Shown: piece after piece, positions 18,431 through 25,427 of the stretch
Numbering within the stretch: position 1 is the stretch's first letter
Layout: the number at the start of each line of letters is the position of its first letter
NCBI GenBank assembly: GCA_022181005.1
Contig: BQMV01000002.1
Coordinates: 1 to 30,151 of the forward strand
Source of the DNA: Anaerolineaceae bacterium
GTDB taxonomy: Bacteria; Chloroflexota; Anaerolineae; Anaerolineales; Villigracilaceae
Direction: 5' to 3'
DNA length: 30,151 nt
Notes under the pieces: model-generated
What the model saw: only the letters and a program-made list of their open reading frames with translations
Told to the model about the DNA's origin: nothing
Database searches by the model: none
Translations under genes and position numbers: made by a program

Positions 18431-19432
18431 TTAATTTATTGGCGCGCTGGGTTGCGACCGAATCTGGTCGAGGAAATTTCGCAGCCAGGCGTTCATATCT
18501 CGATAATAAACAAAGCTTGCCGCCAGAATTGTGGCGCTGATGAACGCATGCCCCGAAATGCCCACAAGCCTCATCCACGAGTCGCTTTCTGGCACGCTCC
18601 AAAGCAGACTCAACCCTTTAGACAGCAGGATAGACGTGAAGACGAATAGTCCGCTGGAGGGAAGGGTGAAGCGCGTGAGGCGCAGGCTGGAATATAGCGA
18701 ATGGAGCGCGTTCTGCCGTTGCGCGAAGATGCCATGCGGCATGAAGAAGAACGGCACAATTAACCAGTAGGCGAGGATCGCAATAAGGAAGAGTAAGCCG
18801 TTTGCCAGCGCGGCGTTAATGTAACTGACGAGACCCACAAGTATGATAGTCGGCGTCAGAATAACTATGAGGCAGAACGCCCATAGCAGAGATAGAACGA
18901 CGCTTTGGAAAACCGCGCGGGCAAGTGTAATGTTGGCGTTCGATTCGCCGAGGACGATCATCGAGATCCAACGAAAGTAGACGCCCCCGCTAACCCAACC
19001 GATGAAGATGAGCAGTGTTGTCCAACCGAGCAATCCCAAAGATGACTCGATCTCAATTGCGTTGCGTAGACCGAACGGCGTAAGCGCCGGCGAACCCGTC
19101 GCTGGTAGAACGAACGCTTCAAGGCTGGGAATGCCGATGGGGAATGTGCGAAGGGCGCTTAACCAATTGAAACGATTGAAACTATCTATTGAGTCGAGCA
19201 GAATCTGCATCTGGTCCGCTGGGACTGGACGGCTTTTGAGGAAAACGATCATCTCGGCGACTGTTGCCGCGTATAACTTGCCGGCGCTCAATCGCGTTCC
19301 CAGCCAAAGGAACAGATCGAACAAGATCGGCGGAAGGATTAACCAAATGTGCGAAGACACAATGTCGAATCCTACGCGCAACGATCCTATCACGCCTGGC
19401 GGCGGCGTTTGTTTTATCTTCTCGATGTTCAT
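18431..19432 (-). CDS. Multi-pass membrane protein of unknown function
   Basis: This 333-residue protein has about six hydrophobic segments. One lies near residues 28-45, then a pair flanks GWTTLLIFIGWVSGGVYFRW, and several follow in the second half (VVLSLLWAFCLIVILTPTIILVG, LLFLIAILAYWLIVPFFF). Between the first two is a polar stretch of about 80 residues. I see no catalytic or transport motif. It is not a recognised family by eye and may be a lineage-specific conserved protein. A short 58-bp gap separates it from the oppositely oriented gene at 19499. It could share transcripts with gyrB downstream. Confidence 0.8.
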   Translation of the reverse strand: MNIEKIKQTPPPGVIGSLRVGFDIVSSHIWLILPPILFDLFLWLGTRLSAGKLYAATVAEMIVFLKSRPVPADQMQILLDSIDSFNRFNWLSALRTFPIGIPSLEAFVLPATGSPALTPFGLRNAIEIESSLGLLGWTTLLIFIGWVSGGVYFRWISMIVLGESNANITLARAVFQSVVLSLLWAFCLIVILTPTIILVGLVSYINAALANGLLFLIAILAYWLIVPFFFMPHGIFAQRQNALHSLYSSLRLTRFTLPSSGLFVFTSILLSKGLSLLWSVPESDSWMRLVGISGHAFISATILAASFVYYRDMNAWLRNFLDQIRSQPSAPIN

Positions 19433-19498
19433 AAGCGTTTGATTCTACCATACTGATTTGACTTGCCGAGCCGCTCTTGGAGGGGTTAAAATGAAACG

Positions 19499-20308
19499 GT
19501 GAATGCGCGAGCCTATTTCCCCGACGTAAATCGCATCGGTGTGCTTACCTCTACCGTGTTGCTGGTTTTGGCGTTAACGCGCGTGGCGCGCATCTCTGAC
19601 TTGAGCCTTGAAATACAGTTGCCCGGCTTCCTTCTCTCGTTGCCGTTTAACCTCGTCGCGGCTATGAGTTTGCTTACGGCGGGCTTAGCCGCCACTGGCA
19701 TGGATTGGTTGCTGCGCGGGCATCCGCTGTTAGGCGATAGACCGACGCTTCAATGGTGGATTCTCCCGACCTTGACCACGTTTGTTGTGGGTATTTTTCT
19801 CGCGCTCCTGCCTGGCGGAGCGGCTTGGCGGCTCGGCTTTGTCGTGAGCGGCGTTTTTCTGTCGCTGGTCTTTCTTGCTGAATACATTGTCGTGGATACC
19901 GGCGCGCCTTATTACGACCTTTCGCTGGCAGGGTTGACCGCAATTTCATATACGCTTTTCTTCATTCTTGCCGCAGCGTTGAGATACGGCGATCTGCGCT
20001 TGTATCTTATGCTTCCTGCGCTGTTCGTATCCGCTGGGTTTGCCGGGTTGCGCATCTTTCGGCTGCAGTTTAACCGCTGGGAATACGCTTGGTCGTTCGG
20101 CGCCGCGTTCGTTTGCGCGCAACTTGCAGCTGGCTTGCACTATTTGCCGCTCTCTGCCGTTCAGTTTGGGCTGATGCTGGTCGGTCCGCTTTATGGGCTG
20201 ACGAATTTCGCCGTCAATATGAATGAAGACGCGTCCATTCGCCGCGCCATGCTTGAGCCGCTTATTGTCGTCGCAATATGTTGGGGACTCGCGCTTATTG
20301 TACGATAA
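19499..20308 (+). CDS. Membrane protein of unknown function, seven to eight helices
   Basis: The 269-residue product is hydrophobic almost throughout, with about eight membrane segments and few charged residues. No motif identifies a substrate or reaction. The start is uncertain. The long frame opens at GTG 19499, but the good ribosome-binding sequence TTGGAGGGG (19477-19485) is spaced for the ATG at 19491. That ATG codes only for M-K-R and then stops at a TGA overlapping the GTG. The long gene may thus be translated by reinitiation, or a base may have been lost or added at the start. It lies 69 bp upstream of plsY on the same strand, so a shared envelope-related operon is possible. Confidence 0.75.
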   Translation: MNARAYFPDVNRIGVLTSTVLLVLALTRVARISDLSLEIQLPGFLLSLPFNLVAAMSLLTAGLAATGMDWLLRGHPLLGDRPTLQWWILPTLTTFVVGIFLALLPGGAAWRLGFVVSGVFLSLVFLAEYIVVDTGAPYYDLSLAGLTAISYTLFFILAAALRYGDLRLYLMLPALFVSAGFAGLRIFRLQFNRWEYAWSFGAAFVCAQLAAGLHYLPLSAVQFGLMLVGPLYGLTNFAVNMNEDASIRRAMLEPLIVVAICWGLALIVR

Positions 20309-20328
20309 TGTAGAATAGAGGAACTTGC

Positions 20329-20357
20329 TTGACACTTAAGTGTTTTGTATGCATAGA
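20329..20357 (+). promoter_or_regulatory. Candidate plsY promoter with a 10-bp palindrome
   Basis: A perfect -35 hexamer TTGACA (20329-20334) overlaps the palindrome CACTTAAGTG (20333-20342). The possible -10 region is poor (CATAGA after 17 bp). The site sits in the short gap before plsY, so it could give plsY its own transcript. The palindrome could be an operator or chance. Confidence 0.35.
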
Positions 20358-20377
20358 CTATTCGTTGGAGGAACAAA

Positions 20378-21097
20378 ATGCAAATTCTATTCGCGGTCGT
20401 CGCGACGCTCATTGGCTACCTGATGGGCTCCATTCCGGTGGGTTTGCTAATCGTAAAAGTTGCTACCGGCAAAGACTTGCGTAATGTAGAAAGCGGGCGC
20501 ACCGGCGGAACGAACGCCTTCCGCGCGGCGGGGTTCGGCGTTGGGCTTGCCACTGCACTGCTTGATATTGCCAAAGCGGCGATTGCAGTGTGGATCGCAA
20601 GAGAGATAAGCGCAAGGGCGATAAGTTCGGATATCGGCATTGTTCCTGTGTTGGCGGGTCTTGCCGCGATCATTGGGCATAACTACTCCATCTTCCTGGC
20701 GGAACGGAACGAAAATGGGCGCTTACGCTTTCGCGGCGGCGCGGGCGGCGCGGCAGCGTTGGGCGGCGCAGTGGGGTTGTGGGTTTGGGCGTTCCCATTT
20801 GTATTTCTTATCGGTGCGCTGGTGTTCTTTACGATTGGAATGGCTTCTGTTACAACGTTAACCGTAGGTTTGGCGGTTACGATCCTCTTTGCTGTGCGCG
20901 CTTCAATGAACCTGACGCCGTGGGCGTATGTGCTGTATGGCTTGATCGCTGAACTTATTTTAATTTGGGCGTTACGCCCCAATATTCAAAAAATATTTGC
21001 AGGCACTGAACGCGTCGTCAGCATTAGCTTGCTCGGTTGGCTGAGGGCGCGGAAGGCTGGCGCTTCATCGGCGGGGGGCAACAAAGACGCTAAATAA
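20378..21097 (+). CDS. plsY: Glycerol-3-phosphate acyltransferase PlsY
   Basis: PlsY is an integral membrane enzyme that moves an acyl group from acyl-phosphate to glycerol-3-phosphate, the first step of phospholipid synthesis. The 239-residue protein has the usual layout: GSIPVGLLI in the first helix, a cytoplasmic loop SGRTGGTNAFRAAG, LAAIIGHNYSIFL, and a second loop FRGGAGGAAALGG. The loops differ from the common forms (usually SGNIGATNVLR and GGKGVATALG), but the glycines, the Thr-Asn pair and the histidine are kept. GGAGG 6 nt before the ATG at 20378 supports the start. The C-terminal 25 residues are basic and Ala/Gly-rich, longer than usual. Confidence 0.9.
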   Translation: MQILFAVVATLIGYLMGSIPVGLLIVKVATGKDLRNVESGRTGGTNAFRAAGFGVGLATALLDIAKAAIAVWIAREISARAISSDIGIVPVLAGLAAIIGHNYSIFLAERNENGRLRFRGGAGGAAALGGAVGLWVWAFPFVFLIGALVFFTIGMASVTTLTVGLAVTILFAVRASMNLTPWAYVLYGLIAELILIWALRPNIQKIFAGTERVVSISLLGWLRARKAGASSAGGNKDAK

Positions 21098-21421
21098 TCG
21101 GGCGCGAATGGAGAGTCCCTCTCTCTAAGAGAGAGGGATAAATGTTGTACTGGAGACGGCGAGGGAGGATTTATCAGGGAGGAGCAAAGCCGCGCGTCCT
21201 GCGCCAGAGTTGGGCGAGCATATCCGTCAAATCCAGGTCGAATTTTTTTCATCGAATGAGTTGCATGAGCTGACGAACAGCGGGGTGATCGGAAAGCGCG
21301 AGATGAATTTGTCGCGCACGAAAAACGCGGGATGAATGAAGCGCAAGCGCGTAATTTTTATGTGTCTATCTTCTTGGCTTTGTGTTATAAGCGAAGCGTT
21401 ATTTCAACTTTGGAGGTATTC
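21098..21421. other. Intergenic region with a hairpin and a possible gene remnant
   Basis: About 320 bp separate plsY from the DUF2249 gene. A perfect 10-bp hairpin TCCCTCTCTC/GAGAGAGGGA lies at 21116-21138, just past the plsY stop, without a U-tract. It resembles dispersed intergenic repeats more than a terminator. On the minus strand, 21174-21365 reads like a protein fragment with one internal stop (listed separately). The last 60 bp are AT-rich and probably hold the promoter of the DUF2249 gene, though I could not pick out convincing hexamers. Confidence 0.6.
21174..21365 (-). pseudogene. Possible gene remnant, unidentified
   Basis: In one minus-strand frame this stretch reads SSRVFRARQIHLALSDHP, continuing AVRQLMQLIR, then a TGA, then KKFDLDLTDMLAQLWRRTRG and a final stop after FAPP. 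The composition is like ordinary helical protein on both sides of the TGA in the same frame. It has no start codon with a ribosome-binding site and an upstream TAG closes the frame at 21366-21368. It may be the decayed end of a lost gene. Chance cannot be excluded. Confidence 0.3.
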
Positions 21422-22174
21422 ATGGCGACAAATAAAACCGAGCAAATTCAAGAACTTGACGTGCGCGTTTTGATTCCTATCGAACGCCATAAAACGCTCT
21501 TGCAAATGTTCAAAGACCTGTCGGTCGGCGGGAGTTTCATCTTCATCAACGATCATGATCCCTTGCCGCTTTATTATGAAATGCGCTCGATTCACGGCGA
21601 CGTCGTTGGCTGGGAGTATTTGCAGCGCGGCGGCGTGAATTGGAAAGTGAAGGTAACTCGCAACGAAGCGTCGCAAGGGCGCGAGTTTACCGATATCTCA
21701 ACTTTGATGGATTTACGCAAAATGGATCCGAAAGATTGGATGCGCGTCATCTTTCATCGTTACGGCATGACGCCGACGGGCGAGACGATGGAGATCATCG
21801 CCGCGCAAGAGCCGACTGAAATCCACGACTTCTTTAATAAGAAATTCGCGGAACGTCATACTTGGACGGTTAAGAAAAACGAGCCGGGCGAGTATGTCGC
21901 GCATGTGACGAAGAAGGAAGTCGGCGACGACGATGAAGATGCGATTGTCGTCGTTAAGGAATTTGACGTGCGTCCGTATCCGCCGGCGGAGCGCCATGAT
22001 ATGGTGTTCAACTCCTACGACGAATTGCGTCCCGGCGAAGCCTTTATCTTCTACAACGACCACGACCCAAAACCGCTCTACTATCAAATTGAAGCGGAAA
22101 GCCCCGTTCCCTTCACTTGGGAATATTTGATTTCAGGTCCGGAAGAGTGGAAGGTTAAAGTCGCTAAGACTTGA
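21422..22174 (+). CDS. Protein with two DUF2249 domains around a related central domain
   Basis: The 250-residue soluble protein starts at ATG 21422, preceded by TTGGAGG. A longer frame from 21332 exists but lacks a ribosome-binding site and adds an unrelated leader. Residues about 10-80 and 178-250 are two DUF2249 copies with the signature pattern: DVR, ERH near the start, then INDHDPLPLYYEM or YNDHDPKPLYYQI, then WEYL and WKVKV. The middle (about 85-165) seems to be a diverged third unit with DLRKMDPKDWMRVIFHRYG and FAERHTW. DUF2249 has no proven reaction. Family members often occur next to hemerythrin-like or nitrogen-oxide and metal-related genes. The conserved His and Asp residues could bind metal, but that is a guess. 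A strong hairpin follows the stop. Confidence 0.85.
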   Translation: MATNKTEQIQELDVRVLIPIERHKTLLQMFKDLSVGGSFIFINDHDPLPLYYEMRSIHGDVVGWEYLQRGGVNWKVKVTRNEASQGREFTDISTLMDLRKMDPKDWMRVIFHRYGMTPTGETMEIIAAQEPTEIHDFFNKKFAERHTWTVKKNEPGEYVAHVTKKEVGDDDEDAIVVVKEFDVRPYPPAERHDMVFNSYDELRPGEAFIFYNDHDPKPLYYQIEAESPVPFTWEYLISGPEEWKVKVAKT

Positions 22175-22193
22175 GCCTTACTGTTTTTCAAAT

Positions 22194-22226
22194 ACACATC
22201 CGAAGTCTCACAGACTTCGGATGTGT
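22194..22226. terminator. Bidirectional hairpin between convergent genes
   Basis: A perfect 15-bp inverted repeat (22194-22208 and 22212-22226; arms ACACATCCGAAGTCT) with a CAC loop lies between the ends of the convergent DUF2249 and beta-lactamase-fold genes. T-runs on either side are short, but the position and stability fit a two-way terminator. Confidence 0.7.
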
Positions 22227-22263
22227 GGAAGTTTATTCCTGACGATTGCGCCGACGGCGACGC

Positions 22264-23091
22264 CTAGTTATTGATTTGCTGAAACAGCGCCCGCGCGTTG
22301 CGGCGGTGAAGCGTTTCCGCCAACCCGCCGAGATATACGCGGCTCTTGCCGCAATCTTCGATGGCGATCTGTTCGATTAATTCCTCGGCGTTTTTTCTGC
22401 GCGCCGCCGCTTTGACCGCTTTACGAAGCGCGGCAAGATAGTTAAGATTTTCGCGCACTGCCGCATCAATCTCTCCGCGGAGGATTACATCGCCATGACC
22501 CTGCATAATATTTTCCAACCCCATGCGTCCGATGCGCTTGATCGAAGCGGCGATGTCGTCGAGATCGCCGTCTACGATGTAAGGCAGGGGCATAAAAGCG
22601 TCTCCTGCAAATAGGATACGGTCTTCTTCCACCAGCACAGAGATGCCGTCGGCGCTATGACCGGGGGTCGTCGAAATGATAAGATTCTTCTTTCCCACGC
22701 GCAGAGTAATCTCGCCTTCGATAAAGGTCATATGAGGCAAGACGAGTTTTACCCGTTTTAATGCTGGATTTTGAGCTTTAGCCGCTTCTAGCGAAGAGAT
22801 GCCGCGTTCTTCCAACGCTTCGCGGCAACGCGCATGAGCGATGACTGTGGCTCCCGGGAAGAAGCAATTCCCCCACGAATGGTCGGCGTGATAATGCGTG
22901 TTGATAACATAACGTATCGGTACGCTTAATTCGTGTTCAATGAATTCGCGAATGGCTAACGTTTCTTCGGGCAATGCCAGCGTGTCAATTGCGACTGCCC
23001 ACTGCGGACCCGCCACAATTCCCGCTGTGACCTGCGCGTACACTTCGCTTTGAAACCAATAAACATTCTCGGAGACTCGTTCTCGATGCAT
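22264..23091 (-). CDS. Metallo-beta-lactamase-fold hydrolase
   Basis: The 275-residue protein has the complete two-metal site of the family. It has THYHADH (H66, H68, D70, H71), H145 in PGHSADG, D164 in FAGDAF and H199 in GHG. The sequence resembles the cyclase/glyoxalase-like and 'SoxH-like' members rather than RNases, because it lacks the beta-CASP insertion. There is no signal peptide, so it is cytoplasmic. The substrate cannot be predicted. AAGGAA lies upstream of the ATG at 23091 and a promoter is visible at 23117-23145. It is divergent from the Fur-family gene with a 155-bp shared upstream region. Confidence 0.9.
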   Translation of the reverse strand: MHRERVSENVYWFQSEVYAQVTAGIVAGPQWAVAIDTLALPEETLAIREFIEHELSVPIRYVINTHYHADHSWGNCFFPGATVIAHARCREALEERGISSLEAAKAQNPALKRVKLVLPHMTFIEGEITLRVGKKNLIISTTPGHSADGISVLVEEDRILFAGDAFMPLPYIVDGDLDDIAASIKRIGRMGLENIMQGHGDVILRGEIDAAVRENLNYLAALRKAVKAAARRKNAEELIEQIAIEDCGKSRVYLGGLAETLHRRNARALFQQINN

Positions 23092-23116
23092 AGATCATTC
23101 CTTGAGATTTTTCTCA

Positions 23117-23145
23117 TAAATAGCATAAAACGCAGGGAAAATCAA
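23117..23145 (-). promoter_or_regulatory. Promoter of the metallo-beta-lactamase-fold gene
   Basis: On the minus strand TTGATT (23140-23145) and TATTTA (23117-23122) are separated by 17 bp and lie about 25 bp before the ATG. Both hexamers are near consensus. Confidence 0.6.
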
Positions 23146-23189
23146 GTCATCTAGACATATATGAAATTGAGCGATTGTGTAAGATTTGC

Positions 23190-23217
23190 TTTACTGAGCG
23201 ACACTGTATCGTATACT
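23190..23217 (+). promoter_or_regulatory. Promoter of the Fur-cbiMQO operon
   Basis: TTTACT (23190-23195), a 16-bp spacer and TATACT (23212-23217) lie 30 bp upstream of the Fur-family start codon. The -10 hexamer has five of six consensus bases. Confidence 0.65.
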
Positions 23218-23218
23218 A

Positions 23219-23234
23219 TTGCAAGAACTTGCAA
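23219..23234 (+). promoter_or_regulatory. Nur-box-like operator TTGCAA-N4-TTGCAA
   Basis: TTGCAAGAACTTGCAA is an inverted repeat beginning 2 bp after the -10 hexamer, so a protein bound here would cover the transcription start. The known Streptomyces Nur box is TTGCAA-N5-TTGCAA, one base longer in the gap. The site is directly upstream of a Fur-family gene that heads a nickel/cobalt transporter operon, so autoregulation by metal is the obvious reading. GGAG of the ribosome-binding site follows at 23237-23240. Confidence 0.65.
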
Positions 23235-23246
23235 TAAGGAGTTTGT

Positions 23247-23669
23247 ATGACTTGCGCTTCTGATTATGCTCCGCGCCTGCGCGAGCTCTGCTATCGGGTG
23301 ACCCCTCAACGGATGGCGATTCTACATGCGTTGCGTCATTCGAGCGGGCGGATGGCTCCTCGTGACGTCTACCGTTTGGCGAAGGAAGATTTTCCGCGCT
23401 TGACCGAAACGACGGTGTATCGAACGCTGGATTGGCTTGTGAAGAACGGGTTGGCGCGTTCTTCTTCCGCGAGCAATGGGCGTTTGCGCTACGAGCTAGC
23501 CGGCGCCGACCACCATCATGTTGTCTGTCGCGTCTGCGGGCGGGAGATTGAGGTGAACCACCGGACGTCTGAGAATCTGTATAAGGTCATCGAAGCGGAA
23601 AGCGGCTACGCCCAAATTGACAGTCATATGACGTTCTTTGGAATTTGCCCCGCGTGTCAGAAATTATAA
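23247..23669 (+). CDS. Fur-family metal-responsive regulator (Nur-like by context)
   Basis: The 140-residue protein has the winged-helix domain of the family (RVTPQRMAILHAL, then TETTVYRTLDWLVKNGL as recognition helix). The C-terminal dimer domain has HHHVVC and two Cys-x-x-Cys pairs, CRVC and CPAC, which hold structural zinc. Family members repress uptake genes when loaded with iron, zinc, nickel or another metal. The operator in front of it and the NikM/CbiM, CbiQ and CbiO genes directly after it (14 bp to cbiM) point to nickel or cobalt. The metal-sensing residues alone do not decide this. AAGGAG lies 6-11 nt before the ATG. Confidence 0.9.
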   Translation: MTCASDYAPRLRELCYRVTPQRMAILHALRHSSGRMAPRDVYRLAKEDFPRLTETTVYRTLDWLVKNGLARSSSASNGRLRYELAGADHHHVVCRVCGREIEVNHRTSENLYKVIEAESGYAQIDSHMTFFGICPACQKL

Positions 23670-23683
23670 AAAAGGAGACGATC

Positions 23684-24619
23684 ATGCATTATCTGCCAGT
23701 CCCGCTTCATATTCCAGATGGATTCTTATCTCTTACTGTTTTATTGATTTGTTGGGCAATTACCATTGTTATGTTGGCTGCAGCGATCTCGCGCACCAAT
23801 AAATCGCTTGGCGAGAAACAAGTTCCATTGATGGGCATTATGGCGGCGTTTATCTTTGCCGCGCAAATGCTTAATTTCCCGGTTGCGGGCGGCACCTCTG
23901 GGCATTTGTTAGGCGGCGCGTTAGCGGCGATCGTGCTGGGTCCGTGGGCGGCTATGTTGGCGATGACGGCGGTCATTGCTGTGCAGGGGTTGCTTTTTCA
24001 AGACGGCGGCTTGCTTGTGATGGGCGCAAACATCTTAAATATGGGCTTGATTACGGTTGTGATCGGCTATGGTTTATATCGCGGCGCGATCAATCGTTCG
24101 CGTAAAACGAGACTGGCCGTCGCTGGCGTTGCGGCGTGGCTTTCGGTGATGGCGGGAGCGCTGCTGACTTCGCTGCAACTTTGGTTGAGCGGAACGGCGC
24201 GGTTACAAGTGGTCGTCCCGGCGATGTTGGGCGTCCATGCGTTGATCGGCATAGGCGAAGCGTTAATCACGGTAGGCGCGTTGGCGTTTATCTTGCAAAC
24301 TCGTCCCGATCTATTGGGCGAGAACTCCTCATCGGCGCAAAGCGGACGCGGGTGGGTTTTTGCCGGCGCGATCATTTCTCTGGCGGTGGTTTTGCTCTCG
24401 CCGCTCGCTTCCGCGTTCCCTGATGGGCTGGAACGGGTTGCGGAAAATCACGGATTCCTCCAACTTGCGCAAACTTCACCGTATGAGATCATTCCGGGTT
24501 ACGCGGTTCCTTTTCTCGGCGATACGCCTCTTTCGACCATCGTCGCAGGGCTGGTTGGTGTATTGATTGTGTTGGCGCTTTCAGTTCTGGCTGGCAGGTC
24601 GTTGCAAAAGAAATCATAA
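23684..24619 (+). CDS. cbiM: ECF transporter substrate-binding membrane protein CbiM/NikM with PDGLE domain
   Basis: This 311-residue integral membrane protein is the substrate-capturing component of a nickel/cobalt energy-coupling-factor transporter. Family motifs include HIPDGFL, PVAGGTSGHLLGGALAAIVLGPW, FQDGGLLVMGANILNMG and, near the C-terminus, PDGLERVAE. The last belongs to the NikN/CbiN-like PDGLE domain, so the M and N parts are fused. In typical members the protein begins MHIPDG, and the amino end plus His2 and a later His bind the metal. Here it begins MHYLPVPLHIPDG, seven residues longer. The start is well supported by AAAGGAG 7 nt upstream and there is no start codon at HIPDG. Second in the Fur-cbiM-cbiQ-cbiO operon. 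Confidence 0.9.
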   Translation: MHYLPVPLHIPDGFLSLTVLLICWAITIVMLAAAISRTNKSLGEKQVPLMGIMAAFIFAAQMLNFPVAGGTSGHLLGGALAAIVLGPWAAMLAMTAVIAVQGLLFQDGGLLVMGANILNMGLITVVIGYGLYRGAINRSRKTRLAVAGVAAWLSVMAGALLTSLQLWLSGTARLQVVVPAMLGVHALIGIGEALITVGALAFILQTRPDLLGENSSSAQSGRGWVFAGAIISLAVVLLSPLASAFPDGLERVAENHGFLQLAQTSPYEIIPGYAVPFLGDTPLSTIVAGLVGVLIVLALSVLAGRSLQKKS

Positions 24620-24632
24620 ATCGTGGATTGCC

Positions 24633-25427
24633 ATGCACTCTCACGCCTTTGACCGTTACCATCACAAGCATAGTTTTGTTCATAACCTCGATCCTCGCGT
24701 CAAAGTCGCGACGACGGTCGCCTTTATCCTCTCGAACGCGCTGCTTCCCGACGGAGCGTGGGTTGCTTTCCTCGCGGCGTATGTTTTCATGCTGGCGGCA
24801 AACGCCTGCTCGGGACTGGGACTAGGATTCACATTCCGCCGTTCGTTCATCGCCTTGCCGTTCGCGCTTGCCGCGGTCACAGTATTGTTTTCGATCGCTG
24901 GTGCGCCGGTCGCTTCGTTTCAACTTTTGCGATGGAATATCGTCATTACCGACGCGGGTTTAGCGCGCTTCATGAGTATTGTCGTTCGTTCGTGGCTCTC
25001 GGTGCAAATGGCGATTCTGCTGGTTGCGACGACGGAGTTTTCCAAGATCGTTCATGCCTTGCGACAGTTGCGCGTGCCGGCGATCTTAACGGTCATCATT
25101 TCATTCCTCTATCGTTATCTTTTTGTCCTCGCCGATGAAGCGATGCGATTAATGCGAGCGCGCGCGTCGCGCTCGGCGATTGCATCGAACGGCAAAGGCG
25201 GCGGAAGCGCGCTATGGCGCGCGCGCGTCGCCGGGAATATGGCGGGACAATTATTCTTGCGCAGTTACGAACGCAGCGACCGCGTCTATAATGCGATGCT
25301 TTCGCGCGGTTATACCGGCGAGTTGAGGATAATGCAAGCGCGCCAATTTTGCGCAAATGATTGGTTGATGATTTGTGTATTATTGCTTTGCCTTGCGTTT
25401 ACACAGATCGTTGGGAGAATGCTGTGA
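24633..25427 (+). CDS. cbiQ: ECF transporter transmembrane T component CbiQ/NikQ
   Basis: The 264-residue membrane protein couples the ATPase to CbiM. It begins MHSHAFDRYHHKHSFVHNLDPRVK and has five or so hydrophobic segments. The cytoplasmic coupling helices are at LMRARASRSAI and RSYERSDRVYNAMLSRGY, which is the classic T-component motif contacting the ATPase. The start at 24633 is preferred because the preceding in-frame extension covers the end of cbiM and is not conserved-looking. The cbiM stop is 13 bp upstream. The stop codon overlaps the GTG of cbiO. The many histidines at the N-terminus are common in nickel/cobalt systems. Confidence 0.9.
   Translation: MHSHAFDRYHHKHSFVHNLDPRVKVATTVAFILSNALLPDGAWVAFLAAYVFMLAANACSGLGLGFTFRRSFIALPFALAAVTVLFSIAGAPVASFQLLRWNIVITDAGLARFMSIVVRSWLSVQMAILLVATTEFSKIVHALRQLRVPAILTVIISFLYRYLFVLADEAMRLMRARASRSAIASNGKGGGSALWRARVAGNMAGQLFLRSYERSDRVYNAMLSRGYTGELRIMQARQFCANDWLMICVLLLCLAFTQIVGRML

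Noticed and set aside
21332..21421. A longer start for the DUF2249 protein at 21332
   Set aside because: It has no ribosome-binding site, adds a leader unlike the family, and ATG 21422 has TTGGAGG at ideal spacing.
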